Of a stretch of 64,000 bases of DNA, positions 41,921-52,195 are shown piece after piece. A model generated the notes under the pieces. It worked only from the letters and a program-made list of their open reading frames with translations. It made no database searches and was not told the origin of the DNA. The translations under genes and the position numbers were made by a program. This DNA is from Bacteroidota bacterium (lineage in GTDB: Bacteria; Bacteroidota; Bacteroidia; Chitinophagales; LD1), in contig JAFDYN010000020.1 in the NCBI GenBank assembly GCA_018267385.1, positions 62,001-126,000 on the forward strand, written 5' to 3'. Numbering within the stretch: the stretch's first letter is position 1; every line of letters begins with the position of its first letter.

Positions 41921-42850
41921 ATGGAAAGTGACACGGTACTCGTGACAGGCGCCTGCGGGCAGATAGGGACGGAGCTCGTCCTCGCACTACGCAAGATATA
42001 CAAGAACGTCATCGCCTCTGATCTCAAAGAGGCCGGCGGTGAGCTGGCCGAGGGACCCTTTGAGCGGCTGGACGTACTGCACAAGCCAGGCCTGCATGAC
42101 GTGGTGCGAAAGCACAAGGTGACGCAGATCTATCACCTGGCGGCTATCCTCTCCGCTACCGGTGAGAAGAATCCCGAGTTTGCCTGGCGGGTCAATATGA
42201 AAGGCCTGCGCAATATCCTGGATGTAAGTGTGGAAGATGGCTTGCGCAAGGTGTTCTATCCGTCTACTATAGCAGTGTTTGGCCCTACTACGCCGCGCAT
42301 CAATACTCCGCAGTACACTGTGATGGAGCCCAATACGATCTACGGTATCAGCAAGCAGGCCGGTGAGCGCTGGGGCGACTATTACTTCCAGAAAAAGGGT
42401 CTCGATATACGCAGTATCCGCTATCCGGGCCTGATCAGCTACAAGACCAAAGCGGGCGGCGGCACCACAGACTATGCGGTAGACATCTACTTTGAGGCAA
42501 AGGAGAAGAAACAGTACGAGTGCTTCCTCAAAGAAGATACCGTACTGCCCATGATGTATATGCCGGATGCTATACGCGGCACCATAGCGCTGATGGAGGC
42601 ACCGGCAGATCAGATACGCATCCGCTCTTCTTACAACTTTGCCGGTATGAGCTTTGCCCCGCGCGACGTGGCGGCAGCGATCAGGCAGCACATCCCTGAT
42701 TTTCAGGTCACATATCAGCCTGACTTTCGCCAGCAGATAGCGGATTCATGGCCCGAGAGCATAGATGATAGCTACGCACGTCAGGACTGGGGGTGGCAGC
42801 CTGAGTATGACCTCGCGCGGATGACGGCAGATATGCTGGCGCACGTATAG
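41921..42850 (+). CDS. UDP-epimerase-type L-threonine 3-dehydrogenase
   Basis: A 309-residue extended SDR protein. Rossmann motif VTGACGQIGTEL, catalytic YPSTIAVFGPTTP, the Tyr/Lys in TIYGISKQAGERW, then RYPGLISYKTKAGGGTTDYAV and MMYMPDAIRGT. These blocks match the short-chain type threonine dehydrogenase, which oxidises L-threonine to 2-amino-3-ketobutyrate with NAD. It is a single gene; no 2-amino-3-ketobutyrate ligase is beside it. A related sugar-nucleotide epimerase is the only serious alternative. Confidence 0.85.
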   Translation: MESDTVLVTGACGQIGTELVLALRKIYKNVIASDLKEAGGELAEGPFERLDVLHKPGLHDVVRKHKVTQIYHLAAILSATGEKNPEFAWRVNMKGLRNILDVSVEDGLRKVFYPSTIAVFGPTTPRINTPQYTVMEPNTIYGISKQAGERWGDYYFQKKGLDIRSIRYPGLISYKTKAGGGTTDYAVDIYFEAKEKKQYECFLKEDTVLPMMYMPDAIRGTIALMEAPADQIRIRSSYNFAGMSFAPRDVAAAIRQHIPDFQVTYQPDFRQQIADSWPESIDDSYARQDWGWQPEYDLARMTADMLAHV

Positions 42851-42980
42851 CAGCCTCTACTGTTTTGATTTCAGGTGCCTCCACAGGCGGTAGTGTATTA
42901 CCGCCTCATTCTCACATCATTTTATTACCCTTGGTTTAGTAATTTGTAGGCCTAAAGCGCGTTTTAGAGTATTCATTTTG

Positions 42981-45900
42981 GTGAGGCGTATTTACATATT
43001 GGTCCTGATGTGCATGGCGCTGGGTACGGTCAGGGCGCAGTATGCCTCCAATATGAGGAGCCGCAGCATCCCTCTGAATGTAGATACTGTGAAACTGGAC
43101 AGCCTCAGCCTCATACCCCACACGCTCGTGCTGCGCGGGCCGGAGGGCCAGCTGCTCGATACATCAAACTATGACATATTACCTTTTTCGTCCCTGCTGA
43201 TATGGAAGAAGAAACCCGCAGGAGACTCGGTCAGCGCCTCGTTCCGCACTTATCCTTATGCCTTTGCCAATAGGTACTTTGACAAAGACTATAAAGCCTA
43301 TCAGAAAGCCAATATCAATCGCACGCTCACACCATTCGTCTATGTGCCGGCAGATGTATCTGCAGATAAACTGATAGACTTCGGCTCTCTGGATTACAAT
43401 GGTAACTTCTCCCGTGGTTTATCTTTTGGTAGCAATCAGAGCGTCGTGCTCAACTCGGCATTCAACCTCCAGATGCAGGGCATGCTGGCCCGTGATCTGG
43501 AGATCACCGCCGCGGTCACGGATAATAATATTCCTATACAGCCTGAGGGCAATACGCAGCAGGTACAGGAGTTTGACAAGATATTTATACAACTGCGCAA
43601 AGGCAATCATACCGTCATAGTGGGCGACTTTGATATGTACTCCCCGCCGGACCACTTCCTGTCTTATACCAAGAAGGCACAGGGCGGAGGGTACAATGGA
43701 CTCTTTGACCTGAAGAAATACGGGACGCTGAAAACGCACGTAGCAGCCGGTATCTCCAAGGGTAAATTTGCACGCAATACCCTCACGATCACGGAGGGCA
43801 ACCAGGGACCCTACAAGCTGTATGGCGCAGATGGAGAGACCTACATCATCATCCTGGCCAACTCTGAGCAGGTCTTTATCAACGGGCAGAAGCTGACACG
43901 CGGGGCCAGTCAGGACTATGTGATAGACTACAATCTGGGTACGGTCACTTTCACACCGCGGCGTATCATCACCGCAGATCTGCGTATCATCGTAGAGTTT
44001 CAGTACTCGGAGCGCAGCTACCAGCGTACGATGGCTGATGCCCGCTTTGACTGGACCTCAAAGGATAAGAAGGGCAATGCCTTCTTTGATATGTACACAG
44101 AGCAGGATAGCAAAAATCAAAGCCAGCAGCAGACGCTGGATGATAATAAGAAAGCCTTCCTGGCCTCTTTGGGAGATAGTATCGACAAGGCCTTCTACAC
44201 CGGTGTAGATACGGCCTCCTATGATGTGAACCGTATCCTGTACGAGCGCCATGATACAGTATACAATGTGGGGGGGCAGATGATACCGGATACATTCTAT
44301 GTATACAGTACCGACTCTGTGCGTGCGCGCTACTCTATCGTCTTCACTGATGTGGGTGCCGGCAATGGTACCTATGTCGCTGCTCAGAATACTGCCAATG
44401 GCCGCGTCTTTACCTACTCGCCGCCTGTCCTGAGCATAGGTGCCTCCGCTGTGACCAAAATACCCACGGGCCAGTACCTGCCTATCATCAAGCTCATAGC
44501 GCCGCAGATGCACCAGATGTTTACCCTGGGCGGTAGCTATGCCGTCAATAAGAATAACGTGATCACCGGAGAGGTGGCTATGAGCAATAATAACGTCAAC
44601 CTCTTTTCTACAAAGGATAAAAAGAATGACGTGGGCGGTGCCGCTACCGTAGCCTACAAAGGCCAGATCATCACAAAGGCGGACTCAGGTGTGGTAAAGG
44701 AGAAGGTGGATATAGAGGCCAGTTATGAATTTGTGCAGAATCATTTCAATCCCATTCAGCGCTTTCGCAACGTGGAGTTTGCCCGTGATTTCAACCTGGG
44801 CACAGGCTCTACACAGACGTATAATGAGCATACAGGTATAGCTGGTATCACCTATACCTGGGCGCAGCTGGGGTTTATCAACTACCGCTTCCGCACTTTC
44901 ATACGCGACACAGCTTACCGGGGGTATGAAAATGTGATCAGCGCACAGCTAGCCAAAAAGGGATTCAGCTTTACCTTGTACAGTAGCTACCTGCACTCTG
45001 ATGCACTGGAGGGCAAGTCAGACTTCCTGCGCCCGCGCGGCGAGGTGTCATACCGGTTTAAGGCGCTGGGTGGTATCAAGACGGGTATCGCATTTGATCA
45101 CGAGGTCAATCTCTATAAAGATCATTATACGGATACCTTCAATACGGCACTCACCCATATCTGGCAAAACTACCGCGCTTACATAGGCTCTGCAGATACT
45201 ACCAAAAACCAGTTCAAAGTAGAGTACCTGCTCCGCACCGAGCAGCCGGCCAGCGCACACGCATTGCGCCCCATCGTGAAAATAGCGCACACCATCAATG
45301 TATCAGGCAGCATCGTCTCTCTGCGCCAGCAGACCATAGACTGGACACTGACCTACCGGCGTCTGGACCTGCGCGACTCTGCCCTGCAGGCGCAGGACCT
45401 GAAAAATTACTACCTCGGGCGTATCAACTATACCGTGACAGCAGCCAAGGGGCTGCTCCGCTCCTCTACTCTGTATGAACTCGGCGCGGGCAGTGAGCAA
45501 AAAGTACAACTGGTCTACCTGGTGTCACCTACCAATACGGGCGACTATATCTGGATAGGCAAGGACCCGTCTAAACCCAAGCAGCTATCTGACTTTGTGC
45601 CCGCCACCTATCGCACTGATACCTCATATATCCGCTCCTTCTCTACCACTCCGGAGTTTTATGCTGTGAATACTACTACGTTCAATGAGGTAATCAATCT
45701 AAATCCATCGGCGCTGCTCAAGAATCCTCATGGCTTTGCCAAAGCGGTATCGCTCTTTTCGCTTTTCTCCAGTGTGCAGCTGACCAAAAAGATATATGCC
45801 GGCAAGGGAGTAGCGACAGAAAACTACTTCAACCCGTTTCCCACCACAAAGATGGATACCAATATCGTATCGCTCACTATGAATAGCCGCAATAGCCTCT

Positions 45901-46529
45901 ATATAAACCGGCTCAGTGCCAAGATAAGCGGTCAGATAGACTTCAACTATGCACGTAGCCGTACGCTGCTCACTGCGGGAGTGGAAAACCACCTCACGCA
46001 GACCCAGGGCGCTACGCTCAAATGGAACATCGTAAAGCAGCTCAACCTGCAATCTTCATATACCAATGGTATCAAGGCAAACGAATCAGACTTTTATGCC
46101 GATCAGCAGTACAATATCAAGTACAATGAGACGAACAATGAATTGAGCTATCTCTTCCAGAGCTCCATACGGCTGGCCGCTACGTACTATTTTGGTTTCA
46201 AGAGGAATGAGGTGGCCAGCTATGGTGGCCAGACCGCTCAGATCAATCAGGTAGGCCTGGACTTCAAATTTAGCCGTCACAACAAAACAACCGTGGGGGC
46301 CAAGGCATCGTACTCAGCGATCAAGTATAATAATGGTACCGTGGATAATGAGCAGGCGCAATACGCCATGCTGGATGGCCTCAAGAACGGCAATAACTTC
46401 GTCTGGAATGTCAGCTTTGAGCAGCGCCTCGCCACTAGTATCCAGCTCCTGCTCAGCTACGATGGCCGCCAGACCGGTACAGATAAATCAGTGCATACCG
46501 GTCGTGCTGAGATCAGGGCTATATTCTAG
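42981..46529 (+). CDS. Very large outer-membrane-associated protein of unknown function
   Basis: About 1,182 residues. Start GTG at 42981 (or TTG just before) gives signal peptide VRRIYILVLMCMALGTVRAQ. The body is beta-rich, with alternating aromatic/polar strands. GNFSRGLSFGSNQSVVLNSAFNLQ and DNNIPIQPEGNTQQ, in the first third, recall N-terminal parts of large Bacteroidota envelope proteins. The C-terminal half has many strand-turn-strand units and ends HTGRAEIRAIF, with a final Phe as in outer-membrane beta-barrels. I do not recognise the family. It is monocistronic and likely a big barrel or translocon-like component. Confidence 0.6.
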   Translation: MRRIYILVLMCMALGTVRAQYASNMRSRSIPLNVDTVKLDSLSLIPHTLVLRGPEGQLLDTSNYDILPFSSLLIWKKKPAGDSVSASFRTYPYAFANRYFDKDYKAYQKANINRTLTPFVYVPADVSADKLIDFGSLDYNGNFSRGLSFGSNQSVVLNSAFNLQMQGMLARDLEITAAVTDNNIPIQPEGNTQQVQEFDKIFIQLRKGNHTVIVGDFDMYSPPDHFLSYTKKAQGGGYNGLFDLKKYGTLKTHVAAGISKGKFARNTLTITEGNQGPYKLYGADGETYIIILANSEQVFINGQKLTRGASQDYVIDYNLGTVTFTPRRIITADLRIIVEFQYSERSYQRTMADARFDWTSKDKKGNAFFDMYTEQDSKNQSQQQTLDDNKKAFLASLGDSIDKAFYTGVDTASYDVNRILYERHDTVYNVGGQMIPDTFYVYSTDSVRARYSIVFTDVGAGNGTYVAAQNTANGRVFTYSPPVLSIGASAVTKIPTGQYLPIIKLIAPQMHQMFTLGGSYAVNKNNVITGEVAMSNNNVNLFSTKDKKNDVGGAATVAYKGQIITKADSGVVKEKVDIEASYEFVQNHFNPIQRFRNVEFARDFNLGTGSTQTYNEHTGIAGITYTWAQLGFINYRFRTFIRDTAYRGYENVISAQLAKKGFSFTLYSSYLHSDALEGKSDFLRPRGEVSYRFKALGGIKTGIAFDHEVNLYKDHYTDTFNTALTHIWQNYRAYIGSADTTKNQFKVEYLLRTEQPASAHALRPIVKIAHTINVSGSIVSLRQQTIDWTLTYRRLDLRDSALQAQDLKNYYLGRINYTVTAAKGLLRSSTLYELGAGSEQKVQLVYLVSPTNTGDYIWIGKDPSKPKQLSDFVPATYRTDTSYIRSFSTTPEFYAVNTTTFNEVINLNPSALLKNPHGFAKAVSLFSLFSSVQLTKKIYAGKGVATENYFNPFPTTKMDTNIVSLTMNSRNSLYINRLSAKISGQIDFNYARSRTLLTAGVENHLTQTQGATLKWNIVKQLNLQSSYTNGIKANESDFYADQQYNIKYNETNNELSYLFQSSIRLAATYYFGFKRNEVASYGGQTAQINQVGLDFKFSRHNKTTVGAKASYSAIKYNNGTVDNEQAQYAMLDGLKNGNNFVWNVSFEQRLATSIQLLLSYDGRQTGTDKSVHTGRAEIRAIF

Positions 46530-46802
46530 TGGTACGGTGATCTTATGCGTATGGGACTGTACTGAAAGATCGTAAATGAACCCTGTACTACACCGTATAC
46601 GGTCTCTTTACCTGCATGGCCCTCAGGTATGGTAGAAAGGGATAATGGTTACATCGGTGCAGCACCTCATGGTTAAACCGTTCGCGGTCCGCGCAGGCAT
46701 CTTTTGTGAGGCTTTCCCGGTCAGACTTCTGATGACATCAGGCACCTCCGCCTACTCCATAGGATATTATTCTCTATATTGCCATAGATATAAAAGCCGG
46801 CC
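46530..46802. other. Spacer without visible gene
   Basis: Nothing is supported here other than the region just before the TTG start of the next gene. Confidence 0.4.
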
Positions 46803-48329
46803 TTGACCTCGTATCGCCTTAGTTTTTCAGACCTGTTTTTTGCAGTACTCCTTTGGGGGCTGTTGATATTGCGGTTTGGCTATGCCTTTGGGACCAATGA
46901 TCAGGTAGAGCTGCTGCCCTATGTGCTGTATCTGCATGACCACTCCCTATATGCTCATGATCTTTTTATCCAGAGCCTGCATGCTTCTCAGCCCAATGAG
47001 CGCACGATCGTAGCCCATCTGCTCTTGCCGTTTGCAGAGCACTTGAGTCCCGCCATGTTTCTCATACACCTTTTCAATACTGTACTGCTGCTATTGGCGC
47101 TGATCAAACTGGCTGGCCGCTTCATACAAAACAGGTATATGGCCTGGCTGGCAGTATTTATATCGGTGCTGGTGCTCAATGATAAAGCACTGGGCAATGT
47201 AGACCTCTACAGCTCATGCGTGCAGGCCAGCGATATGGGCGCTATGGTCATAGCCTGGTCGCTCAATATCTTTCTGGACCGGAGGTATCTCCTGGCGTCT
47301 ATGGTCATGGCCCTGGCCACATTCCTGCATGTCCTTGAGGGTTTTGATGTCATGGCAGCACTATGCGGTGTCATGGTGCTCCAGTGGCTATGGAGCAGAG
47401 AGATGCCTCTAAGCACTGTGATCCGCTTTTTCCTTATTTATCTTTTCACGGCGGGTATTTACCTGCTATTTATTTTCCGTGCCAAGACAGCAGGAGGAGG
47501 CGTGTTGCCGCAGGAGGAGCTATTTGAGATCATGTTTGCATTCCGCCATCCGCACCACTTTTTATTCAGTTCATTTCCCCTGGTCAATAAGGTGCTATTT
47601 GCACTATATGTGGCAGCAGGCGTCATGTACTTTCGCTCCCGGTCCCTCACCGTCGTACAGTTCATAGCCATCGGCTGTGTGGGACTGCTCGTATATATCG
47701 TGGGTGTAGATATCTTTCATATAGTCTTTGTAGCCAACTTTCAATGGTACAAGCTGGGGCAATGGATCAAATATCTGGGTGTGGTGGGAGCTATAGGTGG
47801 TATATATCATTACGCACGGCCTGTGATCCTGACACAGTCACGGCTGATCAATGGCGCTGTGGGCGTGGCCGCCGTAGGCATAGCCGGACTCATTGTGTAT
47901 TGGCAGTTTTCCGGCCGCTTTGACCTGGGATATAAGCAATGCATAGACAATGAAGTGGCACTTTGCAAGAAACTTCGGGAACTTTCACCCAAGGATGCTG
48001 TTTTTATACAGCCGTTTGAGATGTCTGCCCTGAAATTTCATGCACAGAGATCTTCATACGTCGAGTTTAAGGCGATAGCTAAAAACCAAAAGGACCTGAA
48101 GATATGGTATGACAGGATACAGGAAGTATTTGGCCTGGACTATCATGTAGATAAGAGTGGGTTTAATATGCAGTGGAAAGCTGATGACCACCTGGATCAC
48201 CTGGATGAGGCGGCTCTGGCAAAATTGCATGCCGAGGGAGTGACCCATATGATCTGCCATACGGACAGGTATAGCCAGGTACATCATTTGATCCTGGCAG
48301 AGAATGGATATTACGTTTATGAATTATAA
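46803..48329 (+). CDS. Polytopic membrane protein, possible GT-C-like
   Basis: A 508-residue protein starting with TTG (no ATG available near). At least nine strongly hydrophobic helices are spread over residues 10-385, then a soluble C-terminal domain of about 115 residues. Early loop residues (NDQVELLPYVLYLHD) place acidic residues before a lumenal loop, which resembles GT-C-fold glycosyltransferases, but no specific family is recognised. Its TAATG overlap with the aminotransferase start shows co-translation. It may act on lipid-linked sugars. Confidence 0.6.
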   Translation: MTSYRLSFSDLFFAVLLWGLLILRFGYAFGTNDQVELLPYVLYLHDHSLYAHDLFIQSLHASQPNERTIVAHLLLPFAEHLSPAMFLIHLFNTVLLLLALIKLAGRFIQNRYMAWLAVFISVLVLNDKALGNVDLYSSCVQASDMGAMVIAWSLNIFLDRRYLLASMVMALATFLHVLEGFDVMAALCGVMVLQWLWSREMPLSTVIRFFLIYLFTAGIYLLFIFRAKTAGGGVLPQEELFEIMFAFRHPHHFLFSSFPLVNKVLFALYVAAGVMYFRSRSLTVVQFIAIGCVGLLVYIVGVDIFHIVFVANFQWYKLGQWIKYLGVVGAIGGIYHYARPVILTQSRLINGAVGVAAVGIAGLIVYWQFSGRFDLGYKQCIDNEVALCKKLRELSPKDAVFIQPFEMSALKFHAQRSSYVEFKAIAKNQKDLKIWYDRIQEVFGLDYHVDKSGFNMQWKADDHLDHLDEAALAKLHAEGVTHMICHTDRYSQVHHLILAENGYYVYEL

Positions 48330-49180
48330 TGGCACTAGCGTTTTATAACAATACCTACGTAGAGGATACACTGCCTGTGATACAGGCAGACAACAGGGCT
48401 TTCCGCTATGGAGACGGTCTCTTTGAGTCTATGGTGGCTTTTGATGGGGTGGTGCCACTGCTGCCATACCACTATGAGCGGCTACGCCACTCCTCAGAGA
48501 TACTGATGATGGAGCTGCCGCAGTATATGGATTTTGACTGGTTTAAGAGTACGGTGACAGATCTGCTACAGCGCAATAAGGCTGAAAACGCCCGGCTTCG
48601 TATGCAGCTGACGCGGGCTGGAGGAGGGCTATACAAGCCTGAGATGAACACGACCGACCTGCTGATCACATGCACACCTATATCCAATAGCAGGTTTGAA
48701 TGGAGCTCTATCAATGCGACCTTCTCGCCCTACAGGGTAGACACAGGCGTATTGTCTAACCTCAAAACCACGAGTAAGATACAATACGTCCTCTCGGCTC
48801 TGCTGGCAGAAAAGAAAGGAGCCAGTGAAGCATTTCTGTTCAATACCAAAGGTACATTGGCGGAGGCTATACAGTCAAATGTATTTTTGATAAAAGGCGA
48901 TGTGATCATGACTCCTGCGCTGACCAATGGAGGCGTGAATGGTGTAATGCGCCGATATGTCATAGGTCAGCTGGAGCAGACTTTCAATGTAGTACAGTCT
49001 GATGTGCTGATGAATGACATAGATGAAGCAGATGAGATATTTCTGACCAATGCGGTACGCGGTATCCAATCTGTAGCGGTGGTGGGTAGCGTGGTGTACT
49101 CTGATACTCAGACGCGTGATATCTTTGCCATGATCAATCAGGGCATCCGTCAAATGGTAGTAGCTGCAAAAAACCGATGA
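48329..49180 (+). CDS. Class IV aminotransferase (BCAT/ADC-lyase type)
   Basis: A 283-residue PLP enzyme. FYNNTYVEDTLPVI and AFRYGDGLFESM are the N-terminal hallmarks. The PLP Lys is in LKTTSKIQYVLSALLAE, and EAIQSNVFLIKG and DEADEIFLTNAVRGI are further family blocks. It could be a branched-chain aminotransferase or an aminodeoxychorismate lyase; the sequence does not decide this. Its start overlaps the preceding stop by 1 bp, and the photolyase follows 10 bp later, so the three genes form one operon. Confidence 0.9.
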   Translation: MALAFYNNTYVEDTLPVIQADNRAFRYGDGLFESMVAFDGVVPLLPYHYERLRHSSEILMMELPQYMDFDWFKSTVTDLLQRNKAENARLRMQLTRAGGGLYKPEMNTTDLLITCTPISNSRFEWSSINATFSPYRVDTGVLSNLKTTSKIQYVLSALLAEKKGASEAFLFNTKGTLAEAIQSNVFLIKGDVIMTPALTNGGVNGVMRRYVIGQLEQTFNVVQSDVLMNDIDEADEIFLTNAVRGIQSVAVVGSVVYSDTQTRDIFAMINQGIRQMVVAAKNR

Positions 49181-49190
49181 ATACCGCTCT

Positions 49191-50507
49191 ATGACCCAAA
49201 AGCCTATCACGATATATTGGATGCGCCGCGACCTGCGGCTGGGAGATAATGCTGCCCTATACCACGCGCTGAGGGAAGGAGAGGCAGTGCTCCCTCTCTT
49301 TATCTTTGATACCAATATCCTGGACAAGCTGCATGACAGGCAGGATAGGCGGGTACAGTTCATCTATGATGAGCTGCAAAAAATAGCAGCAGAGCTGCGT
49401 AAACACGGCTCAGATCTACTGATAAAAACAGGCAAACCACTCGAGATATGGCGTGAGCTGCTCAAAGAATACCAGATAGCCGCTGTCCATACCAATGAGG
49501 ACTATGAGCCATATGCACGCGACAGAGACGGCAAGGTAGGGGAGATGCTCTTCGGGCATAAAGTCCCTTTTAATACCTACAAGGATCACGTGATCTTTGC
49601 GAAGTCAGAGGTGGTAAAAAGTGATGGCAACCCTTATACTATTTACACTCCCTACAGCAGGCGCTGGAGAGAAAAGTTGAAGCCGTTTTATTACAAAGCC
49701 TATCCTACGGAAAAGTACTTCTCAAGGCTGATGAAGGTGTCAAAGCACCTGTATTTTCCCACGCTGGCGGATATAGGTTTCAAGGCGGTAGACTGTGACT
49801 ATCCGGCGCGTGTAGCCAAGGCCGATATCGTAAACAAGTATGACAAGCAGCGCGACTATCCCGCTATAGAGGGTACCACGCGCCTGGGCCTGCACCTGCG
49901 CTTTGGTACCCTCAGTATACGGAAGCTACTGGCCTATGGCCTACAACACAATCAGACATTTGTCAATGAACTGATATGGCGGGATTTTTACCAGCAGATA
50001 TTGTGGCACTTTCCTCAAGTGGCCAGGGAGGCATTCCGGCCTGAATATGACTTTATACGGTGGGTAAACGATGAGAAGCAATTCAAAGCATGGTGTGAGG
50101 GAAATACGGGATACCCGCTCGTAGATGCAGGTATGCGCGAGCTGAATGCGACCGGCTATATGCACAACCGGGTGCGAATGGTCGTAGCGAGCTTTCTGGC
50201 CAAGCACCTGCTGATAGACTGGCGCTGGGGAGAGGCTTATTTTGCAGAGAAGCTGCTGGACTTTGACCTGGCTGCCAATAATGGTGGCTGGCAGTGGGCA
50301 GCAGGGTGCGGTACTGACGCCGCCCCTTATTTTAGGGTTTTCAACCCGGAGCTGCAGTTAAAGAAATTTGACGCTGAGCTAAAGTATGTACGCAAATGGG
50401 TGCCTGAATATGGTACCCCTCAATATCCTCAACCAATCGTAGAGCATGAGTTTGCGCGGAAGCGATGCCTGGAGGTATACAAGAAGGCGCTGAAGAAGGA
50501 AGAATAA
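49191..50507 (+). CDS. phr: Deoxyribodipyrimidine photolyase
   Basis: A 438-residue protein. The N-terminal antenna domain opens with WMRRDLRLGDNAALYHAL. The FAD-binding C-terminal domain includes GTTRLGLHLRFGTLSIR, FVNELIWRDFYQQILWHFP, TGYPLVDAGMRELNATGYMHNR and ANNGGWQWAAGCGTDAAPYF, the photolyase/cryptochrome core with the Trp chain. It repairs cyclobutane pyrimidine dimers with light. It follows the class IV aminotransferase by 10 bp and abuts the convergent M28 peptidase with no gap. Confidence 0.95.
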   Translation: MTQKPITIYWMRRDLRLGDNAALYHALREGEAVLPLFIFDTNILDKLHDRQDRRVQFIYDELQKIAAELRKHGSDLLIKTGKPLEIWRELLKEYQIAAVHTNEDYEPYARDRDGKVGEMLFGHKVPFNTYKDHVIFAKSEVVKSDGNPYTIYTPYSRRWREKLKPFYYKAYPTEKYFSRLMKVSKHLYFPTLADIGFKAVDCDYPARVAKADIVNKYDKQRDYPAIEGTTRLGLHLRFGTLSIRKLLAYGLQHNQTFVNELIWRDFYQQILWHFPQVAREAFRPEYDFIRWVNDEKQFKAWCEGNTGYPLVDAGMRELNATGYMHNRVRMVVASFLAKHLLIDWRWGEAYFAEKLLDFDLAANNGGWQWAAGCGTDAAPYFRVFNPELQLKKFDAELKYVRKWVPEYGTPQYPQPIVEHEFARKRCLEVYKKALKKEE

Positions 50508-51683
50508 CTACATCTTATCCCATTGCTTTACCAGCTCGATCAGGGCATCTCTGGTATTGTCCAGGGCTTTTTGATCCACATTTTCTATCACATCCAGCCG
50601 GGTGTGGTAGGTAGGGTCCAGTTTTTTAGTATCCATGCCTATGATGCTCATAGATGGTATGTTCTTCTGCTGAAAAGGAATAGCATCTGTACCGCCCATA
50701 GGGAGATTGGCGGTCTTGTACGATATGTTCTTTGATTCAAATGCCTTTTTTGTCTCGCCTATCAGAAAAGAATCAAATGACACGAAGCTCATGACCTCTC
50801 CGGTCACCAGGGTGATATGATCCGGTAGGCGTACGCTGTCTATATTGACCAGGTGGGCATTCTCAGAGCGGAGCTTATCTATGAAATCTTCGACATAAGC
50901 AGTAGAGCCACGCAGGCCCTTCTCCTCTGACCCAAAGCTCAGGAAGCGAAGGCGCGTATGCTGCAGTGTGGACTGCCCGCGGTGCGCAGGATCGGCAAAA
51001 GCCGAGACGACATTTTTGGCGATGATGATGCCTGATAGATTGTCACAGGCACCGGGTACACACTCCGGACCATGAAAGGTGAAATAGATGATAGTGAGCG
51101 GAGAGATCAATACAAAAAACAGATAGATGTAAAAAGTGAAGGCGGGCATGTCGTCATACACAAAGTAATCTCCCAGCTGATAGACTACGAGGTAAAGCGC
51201 AAAGGATACCATCATGAGCCCGGTGGCGATGGTGAGGTGAGCGCCATATTGCTTGAAGCGATACCACCACGTGCATTCATGGGTACTATCTATATGGCCG
51301 CTAAAGATAAGCGTGGACTTTACCTCCTTTTGCGGCTCCAATGTAGCAGATACATTCCACGAGGTTTTCGCGGGGTAAAGAAAATCTGCAATGCCAATAT
51401 TCTGCATCAGGTCGCTGATCAGGACGATAGCATTGATCACGGCTATGAGTGTGGCTGTGAGCGGGGAGAACCAGAAGACGACCAGCGCTATGAGATACAG
51501 CGCTGCATACAGCTTCATCTTGCCAAACTTGGCGGTGAGCGGAGCCTGGAAGGGGAGCACCTGTACATCGTCTGTATGGCGCAGCATATCGTTGGCTACA
51601 TAGTCCTGAGCCTGATGCTCGGCCTGGCTGCCGGCCGGACGTGGGCCAAAGCGGGAGATGATATCCTGTATCTGGTCTTTCAT
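50508..51683 (-). CDS. M28-family metallopeptidase with embedded membrane helices
   Basis: A 391-residue protein. Zinc ligands are visible: LIFSGHIDS, GACDNLSG, LSFGSEEKGLRGS, VNIDSV and PTYHTRLD. These match M28 aminopeptidases. Unusually, membrane helices (about 62-95 and 155-210) interrupt the chain. That indicates an enzyme in the inner membrane with its catalytic parts on one side. The stop abuts the photolyase stop, and its start overlaps the PPC-domain stop by 4 bp. Confidence 0.87.
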   Translation of the reverse strand: MKDQIQDIISRFGPRPAGSQAEHQAQDYVANDMLRHTDDVQVLPFQAPLTAKFGKMKLYAALYLIALVVFWFSPLTATLIAVINAIVLISDLMQNIGIADFLYPAKTSWNVSATLEPQKEVKSTLIFSGHIDSTHECTWWYRFKQYGAHLTIATGLMMVSFALYLVVYQLGDYFVYDDMPAFTFYIYLFFVLISPLTIIYFTFHGPECVPGACDNLSGIIIAKNVVSAFADPAHRGQSTLQHTRLRFLSFGSEEKGLRGSTAYVEDFIDKLRSENAHLVNIDSVRLPDHITLVTGEVMSFVSFDSFLIGETKKAFESKNISYKTANLPMGGTDAIPFQQKNIPSMSIIGMDTKKLDPTYHTRLDVIENVDQKALDNTRDALIELVKQWDKM

Positions 51684-52192
51684 TTAGGGAGCGCTTTATT
51701 GACCCGTTCACGGTCGTCAGTTTCTGTTTTGGGGGTTATCTTCAGTTCCTTGTAGGTGGTCACAGAGTCGCGCTCACGGGTAAAGATGAGGTCGTTGGCC
51801 TCGCCTATGATGATCTCTGCTGTGGTATAAATGATAGAGCCATCCATCAGGTGGCCGCCTATGACTTTACCATCCTTATCAGCTACAGACATATGCAGGT
51901 GGTTGCCATCAGGGCTGAGGGTGCCGGTCAGAGATACGATCTCAAATGTTTCCTTCCAGGTCTGCGTCTCATTTCGGTTTGAGAGGCGGAGGGTGGCCTG
52001 TTTCAGGCTACCGACACACGTGATGACATAGCCCGCCTTTATCTTTTTCTCCTTTACAAACTCGGCTAGTTTGACCTTCAGGTCGTCTCCGGGATTGATG
52101 CGCAGGGCGTGGATGGTTTGTGTACTCATACCTGATTGTGCTGAGGTGATGCCGCATATTGCGATCATTAGCATGGCAAGTAACAGTCTCAT
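51680..52192 (-). CDS. PPC (DUF296) domain protein, secreted
   Basis: A 170-residue protein with a signal peptide (MRLLLAMLMIAICGITSAQS). The PPC/DUF296 core appears as IHALRINPGDDLKVKLAEF, TCVGSLKQATLR, LTGTLSPDGNHLHMSVADKDGKVIGGHLMDG. Its His residues can bind metal. Such domains in bacteria are of uncertain function; this one is exported, which is less common. The order PPC-then-peptidase with a 4-bp overlap shows translational coupling. Confidence 0.85.
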   Translation of the reverse strand: MRLLLAMLMIAICGITSAQSGMSTQTIHALRINPGDDLKVKLAEFVKEKKIKAGYVITCVGSLKQATLRLSNRNETQTWKETFEIVSLTGTLSPDGNHLHMSVADKDGKVIGGHLMDGSIIYTTAEIIIGEANDLIFTRERDSVTTYKELKITPKTETDDRERVNKALPK

Positions 52193-52195
52193 GAC

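Noticed and set aside
42978-46529. Naming the 1,183-residue protein as SprA
   Set aside because: A few segments recall large Bacteroidota envelope proteins, but the length is about half of SprA and no diagnostic block could be matched.
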